DNA from: RPQJ01 sp963726665
GTDB lineage: Bacteria > Pseudomonadota > Gammaproteobacteria > Steroidobacterales > Steroidobacteraceae
Direction: 5' to 3'
DNA: 64,000 bases
NCBI GenBank assembly: GCA_963726665.1
Contig: CAVSDW010000021.1
Span: 109,911-173,910 of the forward strand
A program made the position numbers and the translations under genes. Below are positions 28,344-37,251 of this stretch, in pieces (the first letter of the stretch is position 1; every line of letters begins with the position of its first letter). The notes beneath the pieces were generated by a model. It searched no databases. It had not been told where the DNA came from and saw nothing but the letters and a program-made list of their open reading frames with translations.

Positions 28344-28961
28344 ATGAAGTCCAGGAGCCCGAAGGCCCAGCGATCGAAGGCCGCCGATGCAGGATCGGGC
28401 GGCACGCTGCGTGTCATAGGCGGCGCGTGGCGCGGCCGGAAGATTCACTTCCCCCCGGTGGAGGCGATCCGGCCCACGCCCGACCGGGTGCGCGAAACCG
28501 TCTTCAACTGGCTGCAGCAGGACATTTCGGGCGCGCACTGCCTCGATCTCTACGCGGGCAGCGGCGCGCTCGGGCTCGAGGCGCTGTCGCGTGGCGCCGC
28601 GCGCGTGGTCCTGGTGGACGTGGAGGCTGCGGTGATCCGGCACCTGTCGCAGACCCTGGAGGCGCTGGGCTGCGAACGTGGGCAGGTCGTGCACTCCGAT
28701 GCCGCACGGTTTCTCGCCGGCACCCCGGAGCCCTTCGACGTCGTGTTCCTGGACCCGCCGTATGCCGACCGGGCGCTTTTCGACGTCTGCAAGCTGCTCG
28801 ACCAGCGGGGCTGGTTGCGGCCGGGCGGGCTCGCGTACCTGGAGGACCCGGCCTCGGCGGGGACACCGCAGTTGCCCGCGGGCTGGACACTGCTTCGCAG
28901 CAAGCGGGCGGGCGAGGTGGGCTATCATCTCGCGCGTCGTGATCCCTCCTCTGGCGGATAG
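28344..28961 (+). CDS. rsmD: 16S rRNA (guanine-966-N2) methyltransferase RsmD
   Basis: 205 residues. SAM-binding motif I DLYAGSGALGLEALSRGA and catalytic motif IV DPPYAD are clear, with RPTPDRVRETVFNWLQ ahead, the RsmD signature. Methylates G966 in assembled 30S subunits. Followed nine bases later by coaD, the usual neighbour. Confidence 0.95.
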   Translation: MKSRSPKAQRSKAADAGSGGTLRVIGGAWRGRKIHFPPVEAIRPTPDRVRETVFNWLQQDISGAHCLDLYAGSGALGLEALSRGAARVVLVDVEAAVIRHLSQTLEALGCERGQVVHSDAARFLAGTPEPFDVVFLDPPYADRALFDVCKLLDQRGWLRPGGLAYLEDPASAGTPQLPAGWTLLRSKRAGEVGYHLARRDPSSGG

Positions 28962-28970
28962 CGAGGCCAA

Positions 28971-29453
28971 ATGGGCAGTCGTGCGATGTACCCGGGGACG
29001 TTCGATCCCCTGACGAATGGCCACGACGACCTCGTGCGCCGTGCCTGCCGGATCTTCGACCACGTGGTCGTGGCCATCGCCGCCAATCCAGGCAAGGCGC
29101 CGCTCCTGCCGCTCGAGCAGCGCATGGACCTCGCGCGCCGCGTCCTCGCGGACGTGCCGAACGTGGAGGTTGCCGGTTACACCGGGCTCACCGTCGAGTT
29201 CGCCCGCAAGCACGGGCTGAACGCCATCGTGCGAGGGCTGCGGGCGGTCTCCGACTTCGAGTTCGAGTTCCAGCTCGCGACCATGAACCGACATCTCTCG
29301 GACAAGGTGGAGACCGTCTTCCTGACGCCGACCGAGCGGTTCAACTTCGTCTCCTCGACGCTCATACGCGAGATCGCGAGCTTCGGCGGGGACATTCGCG
29401 AATTCGTGCACCCCGCGGTCGCCGAGGCGCTCGCGGCCCGATTCGCCAAATAG
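28971..29453 (+). CDS. coaD: Phosphopantetheine adenylyltransferase
   Basis: 160 residues. YPGTFDPLTNGH carries the T/HxGH nucleotidyl-transfer motif and STLIREIASFGGDI the second ATP-binding segment. Fourth step of coenzyme A synthesis. The window also carries coaBC, so two steps of the pathway are nearby. A second in-frame ATG at residue 6 (MYPGTFDP) is the alternative start. Confidence 0.95.
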   Translation: MGSRAMYPGTFDPLTNGHDDLVRRACRIFDHVVVAIAANPGKAPLLPLEQRMDLARRVLADVPNVEVAGYTGLTVEFARKHGLNAIVRGLRAVSDFEFEFQLATMNRHLSDKVETVFLTPTERFNFVSSTLIREIASFGGDIREFVHPAVAEALAARFAK

Positions 29454-29599
29454 TCCGCGCTCCCGCGCCCGGCCGGCCCGCGCGCGCAGTCGGCGCCTGG
29501 ACCGGCGATTCCGCTGCGTGAATCAGCCATCTTGCGTTCGATTCTCGCCGTGCAGGGCGCCTGCTTCGCGACCAGCATGGCCGCGGAGGACTTACACGC

Positions 29600-30274
29600 G
29601 TGTCGATGCAGGACTGGCCCGAGCTGGAACGCCCCCGCGAGAAGCTGCTCCGGCAAGGCGCCGCCGCGCTGTCGGAGGCGGAACTACTCGCGATACTGCT
29701 GCAAACAGGGACGCCCGGGCGCTCGGCGCTCGACATGGCGCGCGGACTGCTCGGCGAGTTCAGGTCGCTGCGTGGCCTGCTGACCGCCGAGCGGCAGGCG
29801 CTCTGCCGCGTGCGCGGCCTCGGCAGCGCCAAGTACGCGCTGCTGCAGGCCTCGCTCGAGCTCTCGCGCCGGCATTACGCGGAGCTCATGCAGATGGGAC
29901 CCGCGCTCGGCAATCCGCGCGCCACGCGCGAGTTCCTGCGGGCGCGGCTGCGCGACCGGGACCACGAGGTCTTCTGCTGCCTGTTCCTCGACAATCGCCA
30001 CCGCGTCATCTGCTTCGACGAGGTCTTCCGCGGCACGATCGACGGGGCGAGCGTGCATCCGCGCGACGTCGTGAAACTCGCGCTCGCGCGCAATGCAGCC
30101 GCGGTGATCCTCGCCCACAACCACCCGTCCGGCGTCGCCGAGCCCAGCCAGGCAGACGAGATGATCACCGGCCGGCTGCGCGACGCGCTGGCGCTCGTCG
30201 ACATCCGGGTACTCGACCACATCGTCGTGGGCGACGGCGCCTGCGTATCGTTCGCGGAGCGGGGGCTGCTTTGA
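29600..30274 (+). CDS. radC: RadC family JAB/MPN domain protein
   Basis: 224 residues. N-terminal helix-hairpin-helix region (LSEAELLAILLQTGTPG, LCRVRGLGSAK) and C-terminal JAB metalloprotease-like domain with AHNHPSGVAEPS and its metal ligands. Function remains unclear despite its name. GTG start at 29600 has GGAGG about ten bases upstream; ATG at 29606 is an alternative. Position before rpmB-rpmG is conserved in Gammaproteobacteria. Confidence 0.9.
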   Translation: MSMQDWPELERPREKLLRQGAAALSEAELLAILLQTGTPGRSALDMARGLLGEFRSLRGLLTAERQALCRVRGLGSAKYALLQASLELSRRHYAELMQMGPALGNPRATREFLRARLRDRDHEVFCCLFLDNRHRVICFDEVFRGTIDGASVHPRDVVKLALARNAAAVILAHNHPSGVAEPSQADEMITGRLRDALALVDIRVLDHIVVGDGACVSFAERGLL

Positions 30275-30451
30275 GTGCCGGGGCGTGGCGTGGAAAGGCT
30301 GCCGACCAGGCTCCCAGTCCGCCCGCGAGCCGAAATAATGAATAGAAACAGGCGCATATAATCATCCGGTCGCGCCGGCGCCACGGCTGTCCGCCGTCCG
30401 GTCCGGGCCGTTCTTTGGTCATGGCTGCAACCGCCCGGACGCGGCCCGGCC

Positions 30452-30480
30452 TTGCCTCCAGTCCCTGCCGCTGGTATAAA
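30452..30480 (+). promoter_or_regulatory. Sigma-70-type promoter for rpmB-rpmG
   Basis: TTGCCT at 30452-30457, a 17-base spacer and TATAAA at 30475-30480, 55 bases before the rpmB start. A second TATAAT at 30357 lacks a good -35. Confidence 0.6.
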
Positions 30481-30535
30481 ACGCGGCTCGTTTACGCGGG
30501 AAGCGGTCAAGCCCTCCCGCCCTGAGGATCAAGCC

Positions 30536-30772
30536 ATGTCGAAAGTCTGTCAGGTCACCGGCAAACGGCCGATGAGCGGAAATACCGTATCGCACGCCAA
30601 CAACCGGACGCGTCGCCGCTTCCTGCCGAACCTGCACGCCCAGCGTTTCTGGCTCGAGTCGGAAAAGCGCTGGGTCAGCCTGCGCGTGTCGGGCAACGGC
30701 ATGCGCACGATCGACAAGAAGGGCCTCGAGGTCGTCGTAGCCGAGCTGCGGGCCCAGGGCGTCAAGGTCTGA
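30536..30772 (+). CDS. rpmB: 50S ribosomal protein L28
   Basis: 78 residues, MSKVCQVTGKRPMSGN with NNRTRRRFLPNLHAQRFW, the standard L28 sequence. Precedes rpmG by 17 bases in the conserved rpmBG operon. The ATG at 30536 matches family length. Confidence 0.97.
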   Translation: MSKVCQVTGKRPMSGNTVSHANNRTRRRFLPNLHAQRFWLESEKRWVSLRVSGNGMRTIDKKGLEVVVAELRAQGVKV

Positions 30773-30789
30773 ACCGGAGCACCTGAGCC

Positions 30790-30945
30790 ATGCGCGACAA
30801 GATCAAGCTGCTTTCGACTGCCGGCACCGGTCACTTCTACACCACGACCAAGAACAAGCGTCTCCACCCGGAGAAGCTCGAGATCAAGAAGTTCGACCCG
30901 AAGGCGCGCAAGCACGTGACCTACAAGGAAGCCAAGATCAAGTAA
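30790..30945 (+). CDS. rpmG: 50S ribosomal protein L33
   Basis: 51 residues beginning MRDKIKLLSTAGTGHFYTTT and ending YKEAKIK. No cysteines, so this is the zinc-independent form. Second gene of the rpmBG operon, followed by a strong terminator. Confidence 0.97.
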   Translation: MRDKIKLLSTAGTGHFYTTTKNKRLHPEKLEIKKFDPKARKHVTYKEAKIK

Positions 30946-30970
30946 GGCGCATTCGCCTGCTGGTCTCGTG

Positions 30971-31000
30971 AAAAACCCGCCACCCGGCGGGTTTTTCTTT
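30971..31000 (+). terminator. Intrinsic terminator after rpmG
   Basis: AAAAACCCGCC, loop ACCC, GGCGGGTTTTT and further T residues. The flanking A and T runs make it potentially bidirectional. It separates rpmBG from mutM. Confidence 0.9.
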
Positions 31001-31040
31001 CTTACTATCCCCTGGTCACGAGTCACTGGCCGCTTCCTCC

Positions 31041-31856
31041 GTGCCCGAACTTCCCGAAGTCGAGACCACGCGCCGCGGCATTCGCCCGGCGCTCGCAGGC
31101 CGGTCGGTGACCGGCATGGTGCTGCGCGAGCGCAGGCTGCGCTGGCCGGTACCGCGCGGACTGCCTGCCAGGCTCGCGGGGCAGCGGATACTCGACGTCC
31201 GGCGACGCGCCAAGTACCTGCTCATCGATCTCGAGCGCGGCACGCTCATCGCGCACCTCGGCATGTCCGGCAGCCTGCGCATACTGCCGGCCGATACGCC
31301 GCCGCTCGCGCACGATCACTACGACCTCGTGCTCGACTCAGGTTCCTGCCTGCGCTTCAACGATCCGCGGCGCTTCGGTTGCCTGCTCTGGGTGACCGGC
31401 GACGCCGGGCAGCACCGCCTGCTCGCGCGCCTCGGCCCCGAGCCGCTCGACAAGGGCTTCGACGCCGCTTACCTCGCATCCAAAGCGCGCGGCCGCCGCG
31501 TGGCCATCAAGCAGTTCCTGATGGACCAGCAGGTGGTCGTGGGGGTGGGCAACATCTACGCGAGCGAGTCGCTCTACCGCGCCGGCGTGGACCCTCGTCG
31601 TGCGGCCGGCCGCGTGCCCCGGGCGAAACTCGAGCGGGTGGTCGCGGCGGTGCGCGAGGTGCTCCGCGCCGCCATCCGTCACGGCGGCACGACACTGCGC
31701 GACTACGTGAATGCCGACGGCGCACCCGGCTATTTCCGCCAGGACCTGTTCGTCTACGAGCGCGCGGGCCAGCCGTGCCGGCGCTGCGGGAGTGCGATCC
31801 GACAGGTCGTCCAGGGCCAGCGGTCCACCTACTTCTGTCCGGCGTGCCAGGGCTAA
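31041..31856 (+). CDS. mutM: Formamidopyrimidine-DNA glycosylase
   Basis: 271 residues from a GTG. Pro2 (Schiff base) and Glu3 in MPELPEVETTRRG, the helix-two-turn-helix segment VGVGNIYASESLYRAGV, and the C-terminal zinc finger CRRCGS ... CPAC are all present. Removes 8-oxoguanine and ring-opened purines. Location after rpmBG is as in other Gammaproteobacteria. Confidence 0.95.
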   Translation: MPELPEVETTRRGIRPALAGRSVTGMVLRERRLRWPVPRGLPARLAGQRILDVRRRAKYLLIDLERGTLIAHLGMSGSLRILPADTPPLAHDHYDLVLDSGSCLRFNDPRRFGCLLWVTGDAGQHRLLARLGPEPLDKGFDAAYLASKARGRRVAIKQFLMDQQVVVGVGNIYASESLYRAGVDPRRAAGRVPRAKLERVVAAVREVLRAAIRHGGTTLRDYVNADGAPGYFRQDLFVYERAGQPCRRCGSAIRQVVQGQRSTYFCPACQG

Positions 31857-31940
31857 CGGCTGGTTATGGCCTGAGACTTTGCGCGAAAACCCGGGACTGC
31901 TCCTTTGCGGCTGCGGCCCGCGCCGCCCCATAATGCGCCC

Positions 31941-33215
31941 ATGACAGCGTCAGTCCCGATGCGTGTGCTGCTCGGCGTTACGGGCGGCATCGCTGCGTAC
32001 AAGAGCGCGGAAATCGTGCGCCGGTTGCGCGAGCGCGGCGCCGAGGTGCAGGTCGTGATGACGGCCGGCGCCTGCCGGTTCGTCACCCCGCTCACGTTCC
32101 AGGCGCTGTCGGGCCGCCCCGTGCGCACCGACCTCTGGGACGAGGCCGCCGAAGCCGCGATGGGCCACATCGAGCTCGCACGCTGGGCTGACCGGATCCT
32201 GGTCGCCCCGGCGACGGCCGACTTCATCGGCCGCCTCGCGCACGGCCTCGCCGACGACCTGCTCACGACACTCTGCCTTGCGACCGGCGCGCCGGTCTCG
32301 ATCGCACCTGCCATGAACCGCCTGATGTGGGCAAATGCCGCGACGCGCGCCAACGTCGAACTGCTGCGCACGCGCGGCATTGCGATCCTCGGCCCCGGCG
32401 AGGGCGACCAGGCCTGCGGCGAAACCGGTCCCGGCCGGATGCTGGAGCCCGGGGAACTGGTCCAGCGCCTGCTGTCCTCCACGGAGCGTGCAGCGTCCCG
32501 CACCGGACTGCTCGCGGGCCGCAAGGTGCTGATCACGGCCGGACCGACGCGCGAGCGCATCGACCCGGTGCGCTTCATCACGAATCGCAGTTCGGGGAAG
32601 ATGGGGTATGCGGTCGCGGAAGCCGCGCGCGATGCCGGTGCCGAGGTCGTTCTCGTGAGCGGTCCCGTGAATCTCCCGGCGCCGGCGGGCGTGCGCCGCG
32701 TGTGCGTCGAGACGGCCGAGCAGATGATGGCGGCGGTCGTCGCCGACCTGCCCGGCACGGAGGTCTTCATCGCTGCTGCGGCCGTGTCCGACTACCGGCC
32801 GGTGCAGGTCTCGGCCGAAAAGATCAAGAAGACCAGCGACTCGCTGCTGCTCGCCCTGTCGCGCACCCCGGACATCCTTGCGACCGTGGCGGCCGGCAGT
32901 CCGCGGCCGTTCGTGGTCGGCTTCGCGGCCGAGACGCAGAACGTCGAACGCAACGCGCTCGCCAAGCTCGAGGGCAAGCGCCTCGACATGATCGCGGCGA
33001 ACCAGGTCGGCGACGGTCTCGCGTTCGACTGCGACGACAATGCGCTCACGGTGTACTGGCGAGGCGAACGGCGCGAGCTGCCGCGCGCCGGCAAGGCGGA
33101 ACTCGCGGCCAGGCTGATCGGCGTGATCGCCGAGCGATTCGAAGCCGCGCGCAGCGGTGCCGGATCCGCGGCCGCAGTCGCGGCGCGTCCGTCCGGCGGC
33201 GTCGCGGCGGGATGA
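31941..33215 (+). CDS. coaBC: Bifunctional phosphopantothenoylcysteine decarboxylase/synthase
   Basis: 424 residues. N-terminal flavoprotein half (GVTGGIAAYKSAEIVRRL, APAMNRLMW) decarboxylates, C-terminal half (ITAGPTRERIDPVRFITNRS) joins cysteine to phosphopantothenate using CTP. Second and third steps of coenzyme A synthesis. ATG at 31941 is taken; ATG at 31959 is also possible. The stop overlaps the dut start (ATGA). Confidence 0.95.
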   Translation: MTASVPMRVLLGVTGGIAAYKSAEIVRRLRERGAEVQVVMTAGACRFVTPLTFQALSGRPVRTDLWDEAAEAAMGHIELARWADRILVAPATADFIGRLAHGLADDLLTTLCLATGAPVSIAPAMNRLMWANAATRANVELLRTRGIAILGPGEGDQACGETGPGRMLEPGELVQRLLSSTERAASRTGLLAGRKVLITAGPTRERIDPVRFITNRSSGKMGYAVAEAARDAGAEVVLVSGPVNLPAPAGVRRVCVETAEQMMAAVVADLPGTEVFIAAAAVSDYRPVQVSAEKIKKTSDSLLLALSRTPDILATVAAGSPRPFVVGFAAETQNVERNALAKLEGKRLDMIAANQVGDGLAFDCDDNALTVYWRGERRELPRAGKAELAARLIGVIAERFEAARSGAGSAAAVAARPSGGVAAG

Positions 33216-33685
33216 CCGGGCACGCAAAGCCGCGCGCCCTCAAGGTCCGCATCCTGGATGCGAGGATCGGCCGCGAGATTCCGCTGCCGCACTACGCGAC
33301 CTCGGGTTCGGCCGGCCTCGACCTGCGTGCCTGCCTCGACGCGCCCCTCACGCTGGCGCCCGGCCAGGCCGAACTGATTCCCACGGGCCTCGCGATCCAC
33401 CTCGATGACGCGGGCCTTGCCGCCGTTCTGCTGCCGCGCTCGGGCCTCGGCCACAAGCACGGCATCGTACTCGGCAACCTGGTGGGGCTGATCGACTCGG
33501 ACTACCAGGGGCAGGTCATGGTCTCCTGCTGGAATCGCGGGCAAGTCGCATACACGATCGCGCCTGGCGAGCGCATCGCGCAGATGGTGGTCGTCCCGGT
33601 CGTGCAGGTGGAATTCGAGATCGTGGACAGCTTCACCGAGAGCCGTCGCGGCGCCGGGGGCTTCGGCAGCTCGGGAGCTAGTTGA
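33212..33685 (+). CDS. dut: Deoxyuridine 5'-triphosphate nucleotidohydrolase
   Basis: 157 residues. The five dUTPase motifs are visible: SAGLDLRA, PRSGLGHKHG, GLIDSDYQGQV, ERIAQMV and RGAGGFGSSG. Coupled to coaBC by ATGA as in many Gammaproteobacteria. Its 3' end overlaps the convergent DUF4124 gene by eight bases. Confidence 0.96.
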   Translation: MTGHAKPRALKVRILDARIGREIPLPHYATSGSAGLDLRACLDAPLTLAPGQAELIPTGLAIHLDDAGLAAVLLPRSGLGHKHGIVLGNLVGLIDSDYQGQVMVSCWNRGQVAYTIAPGERIAQMVVVPVVQVEFEIVDSFTESRRGAGGFGSSGAS

Positions 33686-34322
33686 GCCCCTTCAGTTCCC
33701 TGAAGCGCGCGATGTCGGAGTCGAACTCGCTGCGCAGCCGCTGCTGCTCTTCCGTGTTCTTCGCGAGTTCCTCCTGGTACACATGGAGGCCATTGACCGT
33801 GTTCACGATGTCCTCCGCGATGTGGTCGGGGAGGGGAGGGGCGTTCTTCGCGTCGCTGTACGGCCTGAATCGCTGGACGTCCTGCAGGAGGCGCGCCTCG
33901 CGCTCCTTCAGGTTCACGATGTACTGGTCGGTGACATGGGCCTGCTGCACCAGCAGTTCCAGCCGCTGGTCACGCAGGCGCTCGATGTCGGCGACGGAAA
34001 GATACGTCGCGAGCAACGTCTTGTCGCGGGCCGCCGCCGCCGCCCGGGCGTCTTCCGCCGCTTTCTGTGCGGCGACGTCCTTCAGGGATTCGCGCCCCGG
34101 GATGACGCGAACCACCCGGCCTGCCGAGTCCAGGACCTCGATGTCCTGTTCCATGCACTCCTCGGGGATGCTCTGTCCGACGTAGTTGCGCCCGTTGGTG
34201 TCCCGGCAGCGGTAGAAGGCCTCGCGCGCCTCGGCACTACCTGCAGCATTCGCCGGTGACGCGAGCAGCGGCGCCTGGATCGCCAGGACGAGGACGGTGA
34301 CCAGCCTCTGGTGCCTTTGCAT
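33678..34322 (-). CDS. Secreted DUF4124-type protein with coiled coil
   Basis: 214 residues. Signal peptide (LVTVLVLAIQAPLLASPANA), then YRCRDTNGRNYVGQSIP, the DUF4124 pattern of a small disulfide-linked beta domain (Cys pair around CRD and EECME), then a long charged coiled coil to the end. Periplasmic, function unknown. A TTGACA at 34385-34390 (minus strand) could be its -35; I see no clear -10. Confidence 0.65.
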   Translation of the reverse strand: MQRHQRLVTVLVLAIQAPLLASPANAAGSAEAREAFYRCRDTNGRNYVGQSIPEECMEQDIEVLDSAGRVVRVIPGRESLKDVAAQKAAEDARAAAAARDKTLLATYLSVADIERLRDQRLELLVQQAHVTDQYIVNLKEREARLLQDVQRFRPYSDAKNAPPLPDHIAEDIVNTVNGLHVYQEELAKNTEEQQRLRSEFDSDIARFRELKGLN

Positions 34323-34403
34323 GATCGGGATTCTGCCCCGACGGGGCGTCCTGGCCTATTTTCGCACGTCCGGTTTGTGAACTATGTCAAATCACGGGGC
34401 GAT

Positions 34404-35036
34404 TCACACCCCGTAACGATCGCGGTACGCCCGGACCGCCGCGAGCGTCACGCCGTCGCCCCGCGACTCGAGGTGGTCCATGAGGTCGCGCAGCCGGAGC
34501 ACGCTCACGACCGGCAGGCCGTAGGAGTCGCGCACCTCCTGGACCGCGGAGCGCTCTCCCTGGCCGCGCTCCTCGCGGTCGAGCGCGATCAGCACGCCCG
34601 CCGGCGTCGCGCCGTGGGCGCGGATGATCTCGACCGACTCGCGGATGGCGGTGCCCGCCGTGATCACGTCGTCCACGATGAGCACCCGCCCCGCGAGCGG
34701 CGCGCCGACGATCATGCCGCCCTCGCCGTGTTCCTTGGCCTCCTTGCGGTTGAACGCGTAGGGCAGGTTCATGCCCTCGTGCTCCGCGAGCGCGGCCGCC
34801 GTCGTCGTCACGAGCGGGATGCCCTTGTAGGCCGGACCGAACAGCATGTCGAACTGGACGCCCGACAGCGCCGCGGCCCGCGCGTAGTGGCGGCCGAGCG
34901 ATGCGATCGCGCGGCCGGTATTGAAGAGGCCGGCGTTGAAGAAGTACGGGCTTACGCGCCCGGACTTGAGCGTGAACTCGCCGAAGCGCAGCACGCCGAG
35001 GTCCAGGCAGAGTCGAATGAAGTCGGGCTGTTGCAT
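34404..35036 (-). CDS. pyrE: Orotate phosphoribosyltransferase
   Basis: 210 residues. PRPP-binding loop LIVDDVITAGTAIRES, FGPAYKGIPL and NRKEAKEHGEGG are diagnostic. Fifth step of pyrimidine synthesis. Divergent from the exonuclease III gene, with 24 bases between start codons, so the promoters must overlap or lie inside the genes. Confidence 0.96.
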   Translation of the reverse strand: MQQPDFIRLCLDLGVLRFGEFTLKSGRVSPYFFNAGLFNTGRAIASLGRHYARAAALSGVQFDMLFGPAYKGIPLVTTTAAALAEHEGMNLPYAFNRKEAKEHGEGGMIVGAPLAGRVLIVDDVITAGTAIRESVEIIRAHGATPAGVLIALDREERGQGERSAVQEVRDSYGLPVVSVLRLRDLMDHLESRGDGVTLAAVRAYRDRYGV

Positions 35037-35060
35037 GGGGCTACTTTATACTGCGCGCCC

Positions 35061-35828
35061 ATGCGCATCGTCACCCTGAACGCAAACGGCATCCGCTCGG
35101 CCCGGACCAAGGGTTTCTTCGAGTGGATGGGCAAGCAGGACGCCGACGTCGTCTGCGTGCAGGAAACGAAGGCCCAGCGCAATCAGCTCGCGGACCCGGT
35201 GTTCCACCCGGCGGGCTATCACTGCCACTACGTGGACGCCGAGAAGAAGGGTTACAGCGGCGTCGCGATCTACTCGAAGGCGAAGCCGGTCGAGGTCGTC
35301 GCTGGATTCGGCTCGCGGGAGTTCGACGCCGAAGGCCGCTACATCGAGGCGCGCTTCAAGGGCCTGAGCGTGGTGTCGGTGTACCTGCCCTCGGGCTCCT
35401 CGGGCGAGGAGCGGCAGCAGGCCAAGTTCCGCTTCCTCGCCGAATTCATGCCGCACCTGCGCTCGCTCGCGCGCCGGCGCCGCGACTACGTCCTCTGCGG
35501 CGACTGGAACATCGCCCACAAGGAAATCGACCTCAAGAACTGGCGCTCCAACCAGAAGAACTCGGGGTTCCTTCCCGAAGAGCGCGCGTGGATGGACGAA
35601 CTCCTCGGCGATGCGCGGTACGTGGACGCATTCCGCGAGGCGGACCCGCGCCCCGAGCAGTACACGTGGTGGTCGAACCGCGGCCAGGCCTGGGCGAAGA
35701 ACGTGGGCTGGCGCATCGATTACCAGGTGATGAGCCCGGGGCTGCGAGGCAGCGTCGCGCGCGCCGGAATCTACAAGGCGCAGCGGTTCTCGGACCACGC
35801 GCCGCTCGTGATCGACTACGGCCTGTGA
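35061..35828 (+). CDS. xth: Exodeoxyribonuclease III (AP endonuclease)
   Basis: 255 residues. LNANGIRSARTKGFFEW, VQETKAQ, GDWNIAHKEIDLKN and SDHAPLVIDY are the motifs of the ExoIII/ExoA family, including the catalytic Asp-His near the end. Acts on abasic sites and 3'-blocked ends. Stop overlaps the ampG start (GTGA). Confidence 0.93.
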   Translation: MRIVTLNANGIRSARTKGFFEWMGKQDADVVCVQETKAQRNQLADPVFHPAGYHCHYVDAEKKGYSGVAIYSKAKPVEVVAGFGSREFDAEGRYIEARFKGLSVVSVYLPSGSSGEERQQAKFRFLAEFMPHLRSLARRRRDYVLCGDWNIAHKEIDLKNWRSNQKNSGFLPEERAWMDELLGDARYVDAFREADPRPEQYTWWSNRGQAWAKNVGWRIDYQVMSPGLRGSVARAGIYKAQRFSDHAPLVIDYGL

Positions 35829-37246
35829 GCGGGCCTGCCACCGGCGCGGAGAAGGCGACAGCGGAGGGAGGCGCCGCCGCTCGCTCGTGGCGGCACGGCT
35901 GGCTCGCCGCCATGCGCGCATACCGCAATCCGCGCGTGTTCGCCATGCTGTTCCTGGGATTCTCCGCGGGCCTGCCGTTCATGCTCGTCTTCTCGACGCT
36001 CTCGGCGTGGCTGCGCGAGGCGGGCATCGAGCGGGCGACGATCGGCATGCTGTCGTGGGTCGGAATCATCTACTCGGTCAAGGTCTTCTGGGCGCCAGTC
36101 GTGGACCGGCTGCAGCTGCCGGTGCTCGGACGGCTGCTCGGCCGCCGCCGCAGCTGGATGCTGGTCGCGCAGGCAGGCATCGCGATCGGGCTCGCCAACA
36201 TGGCGCACATGGATCCCGTGGGGCACCTCGGCACCGTTGCGGCACTCGCGCTCCTGGTCGCGTTCAGTTCCGCGACCCAGGACATTTCGGTGGACGCGTG
36301 GCGCATCGAGGCCGCACCGCCGCTCATGCAGGGCGCGATGGCCGCGGCCTACCAGCTCGGCTATCGAATTGCGATCATGGTCGCGAGCGCGGGCGCGCTG
36401 TGGATCGCTGCCGACCGCGGCTGGATGGCCGCGTACACGACGATGGCCATGCTCGTCGGCGTCGGCATCGTGACGACGCTCCTGATCCCCGAGCCCGAGC
36501 CGCGCGCCGCGCGCGAGTCACTCGACCAGGAGCAGCGCGTCATCGACTGGCTCGAGCGCAAGGCCCACTGGCCGCAGACGTTCAGGCGGCTGGGTGCGTG
36601 GTTCGTCGGCGCGGTCGTCTGCCCGTTCATCGACTTCATCACGCGCTACGGCTCGCGGCTCGCGATCCTGATGCTCGCCTTCATCGCGACCTACCGGCTC
36701 GCGGAGTTCGCGATGGGCGTGATGACGAATCCGTTCTACCTGGACATCGGGTTCTCGCTCAAGGAGATCGCCGCGATCGCCAAGGGATTCGGAGTGTTCA
36801 TGTCGCTGCTGGGGACGCTGATCGGCGGCATTGCCGTCGCGCGCCTGGGGCTCGTGCGCACGCTCGCGCTCGGCAGCGTGCTCATCATCTCGGCAAATCT
36901 CATGTTTGCGGCCTTCGCGTGGGCCGGCCGGCCGAGCATCGCCGGCCTCGCCGTCGTCATCAGTGCCGACAACATCGCGATGGGCATCGCGGGCACGGCG
37001 CTCATCGCGTATCTCTCGAGTCTCACGAGCGCGTCGTACACCGCGACGCAGTACGCGCTCTTCTCCTCGGTGTATGCGTTACCCGGAAAGCTGCTGATGG
37101 GCACCTCGGGCTTCGTGGTCGATGCGGTCGGCTACCCGACGTTCTTCGTCTACACCGCGGTGCTTGGATTGCCGGCCCTCGTGATGCTCTTCCTGGTCAC
37201 TCGGCGCCAGCGGGGAAGTGACCGGCGGATAGCGGATAGCGGATAG
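35825..37246 (+). CDS. ampG: AmpG-type muropeptide permease (MFS)
   Basis: 473 residues from a GTG coupled to the upstream stop. Twelve or more membrane helices; LGFSAGLPFMLVFSTLSAWL at the N-terminus, ATQDISVDAWRIE and SAYTATQYALFSS-like helices are typical of AmpG, which imports anhydro-muropeptides for cell-wall recycling. The last codons and the stop lie in a short tandem repeat (GCGGATA). Confidence 0.85.
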   Translation: MSGPATGAEKATAEGGAAARSWRHGWLAAMRAYRNPRVFAMLFLGFSAGLPFMLVFSTLSAWLREAGIERATIGMLSWVGIIYSVKVFWAPVVDRLQLPVLGRLLGRRRSWMLVAQAGIAIGLANMAHMDPVGHLGTVAALALLVAFSSATQDISVDAWRIEAAPPLMQGAMAAAYQLGYRIAIMVASAGALWIAADRGWMAAYTTMAMLVGVGIVTTLLIPEPEPRAARESLDQEQRVIDWLERKAHWPQTFRRLGAWFVGAVVCPFIDFITRYGSRLAILMLAFIATYRLAEFAMGVMTNPFYLDIGFSLKEIAAIAKGFGVFMSLLGTLIGGIAVARLGLVRTLALGSVLIISANLMFAAFAWAGRPSIAGLAVVISADNIAMGIAGTALIAYLSSLTSASYTATQYALFSSVYALPGKLLMGTSGFVVDAVGYPTFFVYTAVLGLPALVMLFLVTRRQRGSDRRIADSG

Positions 37247-37251
37247 CGGAT
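37222..37251. repeat. Short tandem repeat GCGGATA at the ampG-Rieske junction
   Basis: Three full copies of GCGGATA and a fourth partial copy span the ampG stop codon and the ribosome-site region of the next gene. Similar GCGGA-rich direct repeats follow the ftsX stop (around 25560-25605 on the other strand). Confidence 0.6.

Noticed and set aside
30357..30362. TATAAT as the rpmB promoter
   Set aside because: No -35-like hexamer at a suitable distance; TTGCCT-N17-TATAAA closer to the gene is better.
33678..33685. Overlap of dut and the DUF4124 gene as a sign of error
   Set aside because: Short convergent overlaps of stop regions (eight bases here, 14 for marC-trmB) are common in compact genomes.
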